This document shows, in pieces, positions 24,205-33,446 of a stretch of DNA of 64,000 nucleotides. Within the stretch, counting starts at the first letter, position 1. Each line of letters opens with the position of its first letter. A program made the position numbers and the translations under genes. The DNA comes from Lachnospiraceae bacterium (GTDB lineage Bacteria; Bacillota; Clostridia; Lachnospirales; Lachnospiraceae): assembly GCA_910575555.1 (NCBI GenBank), contig CAJTFX010000024.1:1-64000 (forward strand). Direction: 5' to 3'. Below the pieces are notes generated by a model. The model was given only the letters and a program-made list of their open reading frames with translations. It had not been told where the DNA came from and did no database searches.

Positions 24205-24765
24205 CTATTGAGGTTTTTCCTGCAAAATTGCAATAATTTCATCTGGCGTAGAACCGGCAGGAATCAAGTGAACCCCGATCCGCAGGGAATCGTCCACGCC
24301 TTTTTGAGTCATATAGGCATTAAACTCTTCTGCATCCGGCACCAATCCCGCCTCAAAAAGCTTCCGGCTGACTACATCCGAAAACTCTCCTTCTCTGATT
24401 TCCACTTCGATGTCCCCCTGGCTGACGGCAGGCTCCTCAGGATCTTCAGAACCATTCTCTTCTGTGTCCGGATTTTCTCCTGCATTCGGATTGCCTGCTT
24501 CTGTCCCGTCACTTTTTGTATCTTCTGTTTTGTCACTGTCTGGCTGTTCTTCTCCGGTATCTTGATTTTCAGGCGTTGTTCCATCTTCCGGTTTTTCCTG
24601 GTCAGAAGTTTCTTCTTCCATCACCATGCCAAGGAGCCTGGCCCGTTCTATGATTTCTGCATCTGTCAGTGTTTCCTTTTTATTTCCGGACAAAGCAATT
24701 CCCATGATAATGGCAGTACATATAATACCAACTCCTAATCCCCGCAAATAATATTTCAGTTTCAT
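24205..24765 (-). CDS. MltG N-terminal-like membrane protein without catalytic domain
   Basis: 186 residues: a membrane anchor (LGVGIICTAIIMGIALSG), a long acidic, Gly/Asn/Asp-rich linker at about residues 50-115, and a C-terminal LysM-like domain (IEVEIREGEFSDVVSRKLFEAG ... IGVHLIPAGSTPDEIIAIL). That domain resembles the segment preceding the YceG catalytic domain of the lytic transglycosylase MltG, but the catalytic part is absent. It may bind peptidoglycan at the envelope. Last gene before rpsB; it starts three bases after the SwrB-like gene, so it is in the motility operon. No role in motility is proven. Confidence 0.65.
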   Translation of the reverse strand: MKLKYYLRGLGVGIICTAIIMGIALSGNKKETLTDAEIIERARLLGMVMEEETSDQEKPEDGTTPENQDTGEEQPDSDKTEDTKSDGTEAGNPNAGENPDTEENGSEDPEEPAVSQGDIEVEIREGEFSDVVSRKLFEAGLVPDAEEFNAYMTQKGVDDSLRIGVHLIPAGSTPDEIIAILQEKPQ

Positions 24766-24768
24766 AGA

Positions 24769-25476
24769 TTATAATTCTTCCTCTCTGAATAACCCGATTA
24801 CAAGTTTTACCTCACCTACACCAAGTCCTAATTCTTTTGCAATCTCCACGGCGTCTGTTCCGTTTCGGTACATATCCAGAATCTTCTGATTATGGTTAGA
24901 TTTTTCTGCCGCCTGCTCCTCAGTAAAGAATTCAGCTTCCGGCATCTGGAGTTTTTCCGGCAGAACCGGTTCTGTTCTGCGGACCGGCTCTGCCGGCTCC
25001 TGGCTTCTGCTTAAAATCTCGTCGGAATGATCCACCGTATTTTGAATTTGTTCCTGCAGCTCCTCTAAATGAATGGCAAGCTGTGCAAGGTTTCCTGCAT
25101 ATTTTGTAAGTTCAGAATGCTTATCGTTCAGCATACTGTAGAGAAACATAACTTCATTATGGGTCTTATGAATAGATTCCAACACCGTATCAGAATATTC
25201 TGTAATTGCCCGCATTTTCTCATTGGTTTCTTTATCTAATGCCCGTTCCACCACTTCCATGGATTTCTCAATAGAATGATCGATCACCTGATCCACCATG
25301 TTATCTACCTTTACCTGGGCGTCATTCAGGCTCCGTTCCAGAATGCGCTGCATTTCCTCTGTACTCAGTTCGGCAACCTTGTCCAAATCCTGATTTGACA
25401 ATTTTTCTGCAATGAAAAAACTCGCGACCATCATCACGACGCCAATAATCAATAAAACAATTTCTACTGCTGTCAT
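24769..25476 (-). CDS. SwrB-like membrane coiled-coil protein (DUF6115-like)
   Basis: 235 residues. An N-terminal membrane helix (VEIVLLIIGVVMMVASFFIA) is followed by long coiled coil up to about 165 and a C-terminal helix-turn-helix-like end (ILDMYRNGTDAVEIAKELGLGVGEVKLVIGLF). In Bacillus subtilis, SwrB occupies this same slot after sigD and before rpsB, has the same membrane-plus-coil plan and promotes export-apparatus activation. The equivalence is inferred from position and architecture. ATG 25476 follows TAGGTAGG. Confidence 0.7.
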   Translation of the reverse strand: MTAVEIVLLIIGVVMMVASFFIAEKLSNQDLDKVAELSTEEMQRILERSLNDAQVKVDNMVDQVIDHSIEKSMEVVERALDKETNEKMRAITEYSDTVLESIHKTHNEVMFLYSMLNDKHSELTKYAGNLAQLAIHLEELQEQIQNTVDHSDEILSRSQEPAEPVRRTEPVLPEKLQMPEAEFFTEEQAAEKSNHNQKILDMYRNGTDAVEIAKELGLGVGEVKLVIGLFREEEL

Positions 25477-25488
25477 ACTTGTACCTAC

Positions 25489-25803
25489 CTATATTTTCAT
25501 ATCAAAACCGCCTGAGGTTTTAACGCTTACCTTTCCATTATTTTTTTCCCCCGCCTTTTTCTTTTTGTTCCGCCGATCCTCGTATTCATTGCTTCCCTTC
25601 TCCCGGGCGTCAAATTTTTTCTTCGGATTATCAGCGTCATTGGCGTGGTTGACCTGTTTCATATGATGTACAGTATCTTTTGCAAACTGCGTCTGCACAT
25701 TTTGCTGCTGCAGCATGGCTTTATTATCCTCATTCTGCTTTAAAGTGCTGACATCCTGGCTTCTTTGAACCACACCGCTGAATTCCACTGGCCTGATTGA
25801 CAT
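25489..25803 (-). CDS. Uncharacterised motility-operon protein, 104 aa
   Basis: 104 residues, highly polar, with many Gln, Lys and Asn (QNEDNKAMLQQQNVQTQF, then NPKKKFDAREKGSNEYEDRRNKKKK). Probably disordered or helical; no membrane segment. ATG 25803 has AAAGGAGGG upstream. It is tucked between the FapA-like and SwrB-like genes with 12-14 base gaps, so it is translated as part of the fla/che operon. I do not recognise a named family. A chaperone or regulator role is possible but not supported by a motif. Confidence 0.7.
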   Translation of the reverse strand: MSIRPVEFSGVVQRSQDVSTLKQNEDNKAMLQQQNVQTQFAKDTVHHMKQVNHANDADNPKKKFDAREKGSNEYEDRRNKKKKAGEKNNGKVSVKTSGGFDMKI

Positions 25804-25817
25804 GCTTTACCCTCCTT

Positions 25818-27419
25818 TTACAACGTACGGACCACCACTTCGCCATGCTCCTTTAAGAACTTCGAAAATGTCCTTTCGCTCTTGATATTCATGCTCACCT
25901 CAGAAATATTTACGGTTACCCCCGGATAAATGCTGCCTTTTACTTTTATTTTGGCATTGTGGGACATTTGAATCTGTTCATGAAGTTCCTTCAGTTCTTT
26001 ACGCTGGGTATTCAATAACTGCTGTTTTTCTTTAAAAGAGCGGGCCACGGACTGAACCTGCTGAATCCGATCGGCGCTTAAAGCCTCCTTTTTCTGCATT
26101 TTTTCATTAAAGTTAACCAGAATAGGCCGTAACTGTTCCAACTCTTTGCTGATTTGAATAATGCTTTTCTGCAGTTCTCCGTAATGCTCCTTCACCATAG
26201 GATCTACGCCTACTTCCAATTTGGTAAGAGTTCCCATGGTGGAACCGATGGTCTGCGCCTCAATCAAATTGCCTGCCCGAATCACCCCGCCGTTTACAAA
26301 GCCTTTTTTTCCGCTGACACGGATATCTGTGCCAGCCGACACCTGGCTGTGCAGAATAGAGTCTGTCTCAATATAGCCGCCTGAAATTACCGTGGCATTT
26401 TCAATAAATTTAGTGATAATATTGTCTTTCGCCTGGACTTTGCCCTTTCCCATGCCGTGAATGCCCCGTTTTACAATAATCTGGCCTCCGGCAGAAAGAA
26501 AAGCAGCTTCTACCACGCCTTCTATAACAATATCTCCTTTGGCAGTCACAGAAAATCCGCTCTTTATATTTCCTTTTACGGTCACATTGCCGTCATAGAC
26601 AATATTTCCTGTCGAAGTGTCCACATCCGCCGGAACCTCAAACACATCCTCCACAAATACCTTGCCGTTTACCAGACTGGCATGGCCGGTGACGCCGGAA
26701 TAAATCTCCGTCATATCTTCGGAAAGGGTAATATTATTTCCAAATTCCAGTTTCAGGGTTTTGGCCTGCCGTCCCTGAATTTCACCTCCGAAAACGTCTT
26801 TTCCGGGTTTTCCAATGACTTCTTTGTGAAGTTTTGCAAGCACCTGCCCTTTTTCCACCCGGCTGATCGTATTTAACTCGTAATAATTTACCGTGCCGTC
26901 TTCATTTTTTTTCGGTTTTAGATTATGGTTTGTATTAAAGAAATATTCAATTCTGGCATCTTTTCCATTAATTGGCGGAACGCCTTTTGCCATAATATAA
27001 TTCGTACAGTAATGGCGATCCTGAAGAAATTTCTGAATTTCATCCTGCTTGAGCCCTACAGTAACCTTACGGAAGGACAGATCCGAAACAATATCTTCTG
27101 CTGTCATCAGTTTTCCTTTGTTGGAAGGTGGATAAAACCGGCAGAAAACCAACATTTTATCAATGGAAATGTTTACCTCCATCTGTTCGTTTTCATAAGT
27201 TCCGTTCCATGCGCCCACGTAAACTTCCTGAACCCCTCCTGCAGCAGTTAAGGCATAGTTTAACTCCTTTACGTCATACATGCCGTAACCCTTTGCGTCC
27301 AGATAAGCTACTACTTCTTTGTACTCTGGCGGTTTTCCTCCCTCTTTCGGCGGATATACCTGAAGGAATACTCCCGCATCTCTTATATCTAGTTTGAAAT
27401 ACCCATTTTTGCTCTCCAT
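25818..27419 (-). CDS. FapA/DUF342 family protein
   Basis: 533 residues. The centre is a right-handed beta-helix-like array (IVYDGNVTVKGNIKSGFSV, GDIVIEGVVEAAFLSAGGQI, repeating polymer-forming pattern) typical of DUF342/FapA, flanked by an N-terminal domain and a C-terminal coiled coil (LQKSIIQISKELEQLRPILVN...). Such proteins are called flagellar assembly protein A in some bacteria, and in Vibrio one links flagellation to sugar transport; the role here is unproven. ATG 27419 follows AGGTGG at eight bases; GTG 27431 directly abuts the sigma factor stop. Confidence 0.8.
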   Translation of the reverse strand: MESKNGYFKLDIRDAGVFLQVYPPKEGGKPPEYKEVVAYLDAKGYGMYDVKELNYALTAAGGVQEVYVGAWNGTYENEQMEVNISIDKMLVFCRFYPPSNKGKLMTAEDIVSDLSFRKVTVGLKQDEIQKFLQDRHYCTNYIMAKGVPPINGKDARIEYFFNTNHNLKPKKNEDGTVNYYELNTISRVEKGQVLAKLHKEVIGKPGKDVFGGEIQGRQAKTLKLEFGNNITLSEDMTEIYSGVTGHASLVNGKVFVEDVFEVPADVDTSTGNIVYDGNVTVKGNIKSGFSVTAKGDIVIEGVVEAAFLSAGGQIIVKRGIHGMGKGKVQAKDNIITKFIENATVISGGYIETDSILHSQVSAGTDIRVSGKKGFVNGGVIRAGNLIEAQTIGSTMGTLTKLEVGVDPMVKEHYGELQKSIIQISKELEQLRPILVNFNEKMQKKEALSADRIQQVQSVARSFKEKQQLLNTQRKELKELHEQIQMSHNAKIKVKGSIYPGVTVNISEVSMNIKSERTFSKFLKEHGEVVVRTL

Positions 27420-27431
27420 AGCATCAACCAC

Positions 27432-28196
27432 CTAATCCGTTAATATATTCATGTAGGGTCCCATTGTTTTTTTCATCTTCATCAAAGCTTTTGTATGAAG
27501 CTGTGATATACGGGATTCCGACACCTCCAGTACGTTACTAATTTCTTTTAATGTTAAATCCTCATAATAATACAGAGTAATTACTTTTCGTTCCTTTTCT
27601 GTCAGAACCTGAAGGGATTCTCCCAATACCTTCTTTAATTCTTCTTCTGCAACAGCGTCCTCCGGCTGAATAAAGTGTGAATTGCCTCTGGCGTCCATGG
27701 TAGGCTCCATTCCCTGTTCCACATATTCATTCAGAGACACCACATTCGTAATCTTAAGCTGAGTCTGCCAGTTCAGCAGTTCATCGCTGCTTACCTCCAG
27801 TTCACTGGCAATTTCTTCATCCAATGCAGTCCTTCCGGTTCTTGTCTCTATCTTTTTAATTGCTTCGTCAATTTTTTTCTGTTTCTGGCGTACGGTTCTG
27901 GGAATCCAGTCCATCTTCCGTATCTGATCCAGAATGGAACCTCTGATTCTGAGACTGGCATATGTTTCAAACTTTACATCCTTGTTGATATCAAACTTAT
28001 CAATGGCATCAATTAAACCAAAAATTCCATATCCCACCAGATCGTCGTATTCCACATTATATCCAAGATACATGCTCAGCCGGCCTGCCACAATTCTGAC
28101 AAGCGGCGCATACTCTACAATAATTCGTTCTCTCAATTCTGCTGTAGGTTTCTTTAAGAAATCTGCCCACAATCGTTCTCTCTCTGCTGCGTTCAT
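27432..28196 (-). CDS. fliA: Flagellar sigma factor (sigma-28, SigD/FliA/WhiG)
   Basis: 254 residues. It drives late flagellar, motor and chemotaxis genes. Region 2 is seen in YAPLVRIVAGRLSM, YDDLVGYGIFGLIDAIDKFD and FETYASLRIRGSILDQIRKMDWIPR; region 3 in RTALDEEIASELEVSSDELL; region 4 in LTEKERKVITLYYYEDLTLKEIS and ESRISQLHTKALMKM. ATG 28196 has GGGGGC upstream. Its position after cheD equals Bacillus sigD. No FlgM anti-sigma gene is in the window. Confidence 0.95.
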   Translation of the reverse strand: MNAAERERLWADFLKKPTAELRERIIVEYAPLVRIVAGRLSMYLGYNVEYDDLVGYGIFGLIDAIDKFDINKDVKFETYASLRIRGSILDQIRKMDWIPRTVRQKQKKIDEAIKKIETRTGRTALDEEIASELEVSSDELLNWQTQLKITNVVSLNEYVEQGMEPTMDARGNSHFIQPEDAVAEEELKKVLGESLQVLTEKERKVITLYYYEDLTLKEISNVLEVSESRISQLHTKALMKMKKTMGPYMNILTD

Positions 28197-28225
28197 CCAA
28201 AGCCCCCAAGACTAGCAGGAACTGC

Positions 28226-28546
28226 CTACCGGCCGCCTGCATTATTTTTTTCTTCTTTTGCGGAGTCATTCTGGTCTTTTGGAAGTTCTGCCTGGCCTTC
28301 AGCTTCTTCGGCATTCTCTCCTCCTTCTTCCTCCTCCGCTGCCTCTTCCGTGGCTTCTTCTGGTTCTTCCTTGAAATTTTTATCTAACAACAGTTTCGCA
28401 ACACATCCCAGGATATAAAATATAATTAAAACGATGACCCATGTTTTTACAAACTGCTTCGTTTCCATACGTGTGAGAAATCCTATAATACAAATTGCCA
28501 GTCCTGCAATCAATGTAATAATAATCGGCACCTGTTTTGTTTTCAT
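28226..28546 (-). CDS. Small membrane protein with acidic tail, unknown
   Basis: 106 residues. Two membrane helices (VPIIITLIAGLAICIIGFL and WVIVLIIFYILGCVAKLLL) precede a very acidic cytoplasmic tail of about 50 residues (EEPEEATEEAAEEEEGGENAEE...). It lies between cheD and the sigma factor in the same operon, 14 bases after cheD. ATG 28546 follows AGGGTGACAGG. I do not recognise a family. Location suggests a motility-linked membrane role. Confidence 0.7.
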   Translation of the reverse strand: MKTKQVPIIITLIAGLAICIIGFLTRMETKQFVKTWVIVLIIFYILGCVAKLLLDKNFKEEPEEATEEAAEEEEGGENAEEAEGQAELPKDQNDSAKEEKNNAGGR

Positions 28547-28560
28547 ATCCTGTCACCCTT

Positions 28561-29043
28561 TTAAATAGATTTAATGGTTTTGCCTACTGCTTTAATCCGA
28601 AATTCCCCCGTTGCCGTATACAGTTCCACGGTCCGTCCATAGTTCAGTCCGGTATCCTCCGCCAATAAGGGAATTCCAAGCTGCTTTAATTTTTTCCTGG
28701 AAGCCTGCGCGTTGCGTTCTCCTACATTTCCAATGGTGGAAAGCCCGCTGACTTCAAACATTTTCGCTCCTCCGGCAATCTTTGCAACAAGACGTCTTTT
28801 ATTGGCGCCCGCTGCCAGTACCCTGCGAACTAATTCTTCAATTCCTGTATCTGCAAATTTGGCAATATTCGAATTATTCCTCATCTGTGTACTGTCCGGA
28901 AGCATGATGTGCGCCAAACCTCCGATTTTTACGACCGGATCATAAACGGCAATCCCGATACAGGACCCAAGTCCAAGAGTAGTAATCATATCATCGCCTT
29001 TGCAGATATTCAAATCTGCCATTCCAACCTTAATTGTAGCCAT
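28561..29043 (-). CDS. cheD: Chemoreceptor glutamine deamidase CheD
   Basis: 160 residues. It deamidates glutamines of chemoreceptors and, with CheC, forms an adaptation feedback loop. The catalytic Cys28 is in TTLGLGSCIGIAVYD and the His45 in GGLAHIMLP; the threonine/serine neighbourhood AKIAGGAKMF is also conserved. Starts ATG 29043 after AAGGAG. It directly follows cheC by 15 bases, the usual pairing in Firmicutes. No cheR methyltransferase gene is present in the window. Confidence 0.95.
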   Translation of the reverse strand: MATIKVGMADLNICKGDDMITTLGLGSCIGIAVYDPVVKIGGLAHIMLPDSTQMRNNSNIAKFADTGIEELVRRVLAAGANKRRLVAKIAGGAKMFEVSGLSTIGNVGERNAQASRKKLKQLGIPLLAEDTGLNYGRTVELYTATGEFRIKAVGKTIKSI

Positions 29044-29058
29044 AACTCCTTGCTCCTC

Positions 29059-29679
29059 TTATAGTGCAATCCCCAATGAAGTTAAAATCTTATCATAGGA
29101 ATCTACATCCGGCATTAATATAAAGAATCCCTGTATTTTGACATCATCTCCAAATTCTGTCTGTATCAAAAGCGCGTTATCCCCATATTGTCCAAACTGA
29201 ATTGCCGGCACACTTAAAATAGCCGCTGCCATGTCAATGGCAAGATACGGCACCGATGCGGTAATCACCATATTTGTCATCGTTGATAATGCAGACAAGT
29301 AGGAACCGGAGATAATATTTCCAATCTCCCTGATTGCAGACAAATCCATATCATTAAATTCTTCTGCGTAGTCGTCCGGCCTGCCCATCAGATGATTTAC
29401 CAGATAATGCGCGGAGTCCATTTTCAGCAAAAACATCATGCTTCCGCTGATATCGCTTTCCACCTCCAGAAAAATCCCGACAATCGTTTCTTCTTCTGCC
29501 GATATGGCAGTAGGCAGCTCCTGAAACGTCAGAAATTCTATCTTGGGCACCTCCATATTCACCTTCAGGTTCAGCATATTGGAAATTGCGGTGGTAGCGT
29601 TTCCGGCTCCGATGTTGCCAATCTCCTTAAGAACATCGAAATACATTTCATTAACCTGATCCAAACTAAACTTCGCCAT
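29059..29679 (-). CDS. cheC: CheY-P phosphatase CheC
   Basis: 206 residues with the two pseudo-symmetric CheC motifs: MYFDVLKEIGNIGAGNATTA near residue 13 (E19, N22) and LSAIREIGNIISGSYLSAL near 110. Both have the E-x-x-N pair needed for removing phosphate from CheY. CheC is boosted by CheD and also controls CheD activity. ATG 29679 follows AAGGAG. It is located between cheW and cheD. Confidence 0.95.
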   Translation of the reverse strand: MAKFSLDQVNEMYFDVLKEIGNIGAGNATTAISNMLNLKVNMEVPKIEFLTFQELPTAISAEEETIVGIFLEVESDISGSMMFLLKMDSAHYLVNHLMGRPDDYAEEFNDMDLSAIREIGNIISGSYLSALSTMTNMVITASVPYLAIDMAAAILSVPAIQFGQYGDNALLIQTEFGDDVKIQGFFILMPDVDSYDKILTSLGIAL

Positions 29680-29755
29680 GGCTCTTTTCTCCTTAAATTA
29701 CGAACAAGCTGCTGCCCAAACTCCTATTTTGCTGCAGCAGCCTTTTACACTCTAA

Positions 29756-30220
29756 CTACACAGTTTCCGTTTCATCAATGATACTGTTGGTGTCAAACAG
29801 GGAAATCAGCTCGTCACCGTGTTTGCCAACGCCGTTGATAAAGTTGCTTTTACTGTTCTTAGCATCATAAGCCACTTTATCAATTTCATCCGGGCCAAGG
29901 GTTACCACCTCTTTCACTTCATCCACAATAAGCCCGAGAACGCCATGCTCTTCCAGCTTCAGTATAATGATCCTGGTAACATCCGTAAAAACGTCCGGTT
30001 CCAGATCCATCTTGGTGCGAATGCTCATTACCGGTACAATTTCTCCGCGCAGATTGATGATTCCTTTAAAATAAGACTGTGCTTTCGGCACCCTGGTAAT
30101 CTTCTGCATCCGGACAATATTATCAACATAACTGATGTCTATTCCGTATTGTTCACTGCCGATTTTTACTACGATGAACTGTTTCTTGCCATTTTCTACC
30201 ACAGATATATTGTTAGCCAT
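29756..30220 (-). CDS. cheW: Chemotaxis coupling protein CheW
   Basis: 154 residues, the SH3-like CheW fold linking receptors and CheA: QFIVVKIGSEQYGIDISYVDNIVR, YFKGIINLRGEIVPVMSIRTK and VDEVKEVVTLGPDEI. Standard length. ATG 30220 follows GGGGGTG. It sits 11 bases after cheA, so the signalling core is translated together. Confidence 0.96.
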   Translation of the reverse strand: MANNISVVENGKKQFIVVKIGSEQYGIDISYVDNIVRMQKITRVPKAQSYFKGIINLRGEIVPVMSIRTKMDLEPDVFTDVTRIIILKLEEHGVLGLIVDEVKEVVTLGPDEIDKVAYDAKNSKSNFINGVGKHGDELISLFDTNSIIDETETV

Positions 30221-30231
30221 AGTAACACCCC

Positions 30232-32361
30232 CTAAAATAATGTATTAACATCCAGGATTAATGCCACTTCGCCGTCACCGAGAACGGTGGCTCCGCTGAT
30301 AATCTTGGTACTGTTGTTAATGTATTTGCCCAGGGATTTGATAACAATTTCCTGCTGGCCGTTCAATTCATCTACAATAAGCCCGGCAAATTTATCGCCC
30401 TTGCGGACAATAATTACCGTGAGGCTTTCTTTTTCCTCTTCTTCCGGTTCGCAATCCAGAAGCTGATCCAAACGGATCAGCGGAATTACCATTCCGCGGA
30501 TATGTATCACTTCTTTTGCCTGGACAAACTTGATTTCGTCTGCCATAATTTCTTCAATTGTCTCAATGGAGCCAAGGGAAATAGCATATTTTTCTCCCCG
30601 CACCTCTACCATAAGAGCCTGAATAATTGCCAGTGTCAGAGGCAGGCGAACGGTAAATTTGGAGCCTTCTCCCAGAATGCTTTTTACTTCCACATCTCCG
30701 CCTAACGCTTCAATGTTGGATTTCACAACATCCAGTCCCACGCCCCGGCCGGAAACGTCAGAAATCTGTTTTGCCATGGAAAAGCTGGGCATAAACAGGA
30801 AATCAATGATTTCTTTCTGACTCAGAGCAGCGCCCTGCTCCGGTGTGATCAGTCCCCGTTCAATGGCTTTATTTTTTACATTTTCCGTATCAATTCCATT
30901 ACCATCGTCACTTACTTCGATAATAACGTTATTTCCTTCCTGGAATGCATTCAGGTGAATGGAACCTGTCTCCGGTTTGCCCCGTTTCTTACGCAATTCT
31001 GTATTTTCCAGACCATGATCGGCCGAGTTACGCAGTAAATGCTGCAGCGGATCTCCAATCTGATCCACCACGGTACGATCCAGTTCTGTATCTTCACCGG
31101 TCATATGCAGTTCCATCTTTTTATCCAGCTTCTTGGATAAATCACGGATCATCCGCGGGAATTTCTGAACTACGCTTTCAATGGGAACCATCCGGACTTT
31201 CATAACGGATTCATGAAGGCCTGTGGTTATCCGTTCCAGATATTCAATCTGTTCATGGAAGGCTTGGGAATTGGAGCTGCCCACGCCTCCATCTGAGGTG
31301 GAGCCGATGGATACCAGAGAGTTCTTGGCAATGATCAGCTCGCTGACCTGATTCATCAATGCGTCCAGTTTTTCAATATCCACACGGACTGTCCGGTTTG
31401 TCACCGGCTTGCCGGCGTTCGGTTTTTTCCCGTTCTGCGCCTGGGGCTGTGTCTGCGGCTTTGCCCCGGCAGCCGGAACCGGCGCGGCAGCTTCTTTCTT
31501 CTGTTCCTGCTCCCTGGCTGCTGCGGCTGCCTCTTCTTCCTTCTTTGCCGCTGCAGCGGTCAGCTCTTTATATTCAACCTTTTCTCCCACTACTTCTTCA
31601 ATTTCAGAAACAGCTTTGGAAACTTCCAGAATCTTATCCAGCTCCGTTTCGCTTGCAAAGTAAAAACTGAAATCAAATCCGAACTTCTCATCTTCAATAT
31701 CCTGAGACGTGGGATTATATACAATGATATTTCCAAAATCTTCTACTGCCTTAAACACAAGGAATGCCCTTGCGGCTTTCAGCAGGCAGTCTTCCTGGAT
31801 GTAAACTGTCATGCCGTACAGTTTCATACCCTTTTCTTCCGATACCCGAAGTTCTTCTTTTTCTTTTTCAGAAAATTCAATGTCCAGATACTTCTTCTGA
31901 AATCTGTCCTCGCCTTCATTTTGGGCCGGTTCTTCTTTCACTGCCGGCTTCTCTTCCTTCGCCGGCGCATTTCCGGTTCCGGCTGCCAGAATATCATTCA
32001 ATTCCTGAATGATTGCCTCGTTGTCATCTGTGCCTTCTTCTGAGCTTTCTTTTACATTTTCCAAATATGCGTCAATGGCGTCCAGACATTGAAACAATAC
32101 ATCCACAAGACCGCTGGTAACGCTCATATTATTGCTGCGGACTTCCTGGAATACATTTTCCATATCATGAGTCAAACGCTGCATGCGCTTAAATCCCATG
32201 GTACCCGCCATTCCTTTCAGGGAATGGGCCGCCCGGAAAATCTCATTGATGGTATCCATATTCTCCGGATCTTTCTCCAGACTCATGATACAATCCGAAA
32301 GGTTCTGCAGATGTCCATTGGTTTCATCAATAAAAATCTCAAGGTATTGGCTTACATCCAT
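30232..32361 (-). CDS. cheA: Chemotaxis histidine kinase CheA
   Basis: 709 residues. HPt domain with His46 in FRAAHSLKGMAGTMGF; P2 region at about 170-270; an Ala/Pro/Gln-rich linker at about 280-325; dimerisation domain (LDALMNQVSELIIAKNSL); kinase domain with N box HLLRNSADHGLE, G1 VSDDGNGID and G2 GRGVGLDVVKSNI; C-terminal CheW-like regulatory domain. It phosphorylates CheY and CheB. ATG 32361 is just past the cheB stop (32363), with GTGGGGG as ribosome site; an ATG at 32379 overlaps cheB and is less likely. Confidence 0.96.
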   Translation of the reverse strand: MDVSQYLEIFIDETNGHLQNLSDCIMSLEKDPENMDTINEIFRAAHSLKGMAGTMGFKRMQRLTHDMENVFQEVRSNNMSVTSGLVDVLFQCLDAIDAYLENVKESSEEGTDDNEAIIQELNDILAAGTGNAPAKEEKPAVKEEPAQNEGEDRFQKKYLDIEFSEKEKEELRVSEEKGMKLYGMTVYIQEDCLLKAARAFLVFKAVEDFGNIIVYNPTSQDIEDEKFGFDFSFYFASETELDKILEVSKAVSEIEEVVGEKVEYKELTAAAAKKEEEAAAAAREQEQKKEAAAPVPAAGAKPQTQPQAQNGKKPNAGKPVTNRTVRVDIEKLDALMNQVSELIIAKNSLVSIGSTSDGGVGSSNSQAFHEQIEYLERITTGLHESVMKVRMVPIESVVQKFPRMIRDLSKKLDKKMELHMTGEDTELDRTVVDQIGDPLQHLLRNSADHGLENTELRKKRGKPETGSIHLNAFQEGNNVIIEVSDDGNGIDTENVKNKAIERGLITPEQGAALSQKEIIDFLFMPSFSMAKQISDVSGRGVGLDVVKSNIEALGGDVEVKSILGEGSKFTVRLPLTLAIIQALMVEVRGEKYAISLGSIETIEEIMADEIKFVQAKEVIHIRGMVIPLIRLDQLLDCEPEEEEKESLTVIIVRKGDKFAGLIVDELNGQQEIVIKSLGKYINNSTKIISGATVLGDGEVALILDVNTLF

Positions 32362-32362
32362 A

Positions 32363-33442
32363 CTACTGTACCCCCACATTCTTTATTATCGTTTGCGCAA
32401 CTTCTGTTAAGGGAACTACCTCATCTACAGCGCCGGCTTCGGCAATTGCCTTCGGCATTCCGTATACTACACAGGATTTGGCATCCTGGGCAATTACATG
32501 GATTTTCTTTTTCTGCTTCAGGGAAAGGATTCCTCCTGTCCCGTCCGCGCCCATTCCGGTAAGAACCACGCATACAATCTCATCATATCCGCTGTTCCGT
32601 AAAGATTCATAAGTCACATTGGCACAGGGGCGAAGTCCGCCGATTGCCGGCGCGTCATTTAAATGGACCACATGTCTGCCGTCCGGTTTCTTCTGGATCT
32701 CCATGTGCTTTCCGCCAGGGGCGATATAGACGCATCCTTTGCCCAGAACTTCACCTTCTTCTGCCTCTTTAACTGCAATTTTGCTGACTTCATTCAATCG
32801 GTCTGCCATGGACTTTGTAAAGCCCACCGGCATATGCTGAACCAGAACCATAGGCGCGTCCATATTCTCCGGCAAATAGGGTATAACGCTCTGCAATGCC
32901 TTGGGACCTCCCGTGGAGCATGCAAGGGCAACCAGTCTGCTTCCTGCCTTTCCTGATGTTTTCCGGGGCAATTGGACAGCCTTTACCGCTGCCGGCTTCT
33001 CCGCCGTTCTGACATTGGACGAAAGGATATTCTTGGCATTGTCAGATCTGACCACTGCTTTCAGTACACGCAATAAGCTGCCCTTGAAATCGTCTCCCTT
33101 TGCTTCAATGATATTGCCGGGTTTTGTGACAAAATCAATCGCTCCCAGTTCCATGGCACGGATTGTAATATCCGCATCCTTCACGGTCAGGGTGCTTACC
33201 ATAATTATGGTGGCTTTAATTTTCTCCTGCTGTAGTCTTTCCAGTAATTCCAGGCCGTCCATACGAGGCATATTCACATCCAGAATCACTGCGTCATAAC
33301 TGGTTGTTTTCAGTCTTTCATATGCCTCCAGGCCGTCTCTGCAAACATCTGTTGCTTGAAATGTACTATCTGCGTTGATTATATCACAAAGTAGCCTTCT
33401 CATAAGTGCAGAGTCATCAACCACTAAAATATTTTTTTTCAT
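32363..33442 (-). CDS. cheB: Receptor methylesterase/deamidase CheB
   Basis: 359 residues. Receiver domain with phospho-acceptor Asp55 (AVILDVNMPRMDG) followed by the esterase domain: ACSTGGP (nucleophile Ser), VQHMPVGF (His) and LTGMGADG (Asp) make the catalytic triad. It removes methyl groups from chemoreceptors. ATG 33442 (MKKNILVVDDSALMRR) has AGGGTGA upstream; the frame is open to 33481 but begins in the PilZ gene's end. CheR, its usual partner, is not nearby. Confidence 0.95.
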   Translation of the reverse strand: MKKNILVVDDSALMRRLLCDIINADSTFQATDVCRDGLEAYERLKTTSYDAVILDVNMPRMDGLELLERLQQEKIKATIIMVSTLTVKDADITIRAMELGAIDFVTKPGNIIEAKGDDFKGSLLRVLKAVVRSDNAKNILSSNVRTAEKPAAVKAVQLPRKTSGKAGSRLVALACSTGGPKALQSVIPYLPENMDAPMVLVQHMPVGFTKSMADRLNEVSKIAVKEAEEGEVLGKGCVYIAPGGKHMEIQKKPDGRHVVHLNDAPAIGGLRPCANVTYESLRNSGYDEIVCVVLTGMGADGTGGILSLKQKKKIHVIAQDAKSCVVYGMPKAIAEAGAVDEVVPLTEVAQTIIKNVGVQ

Positions 33443-33446
33443 AATA

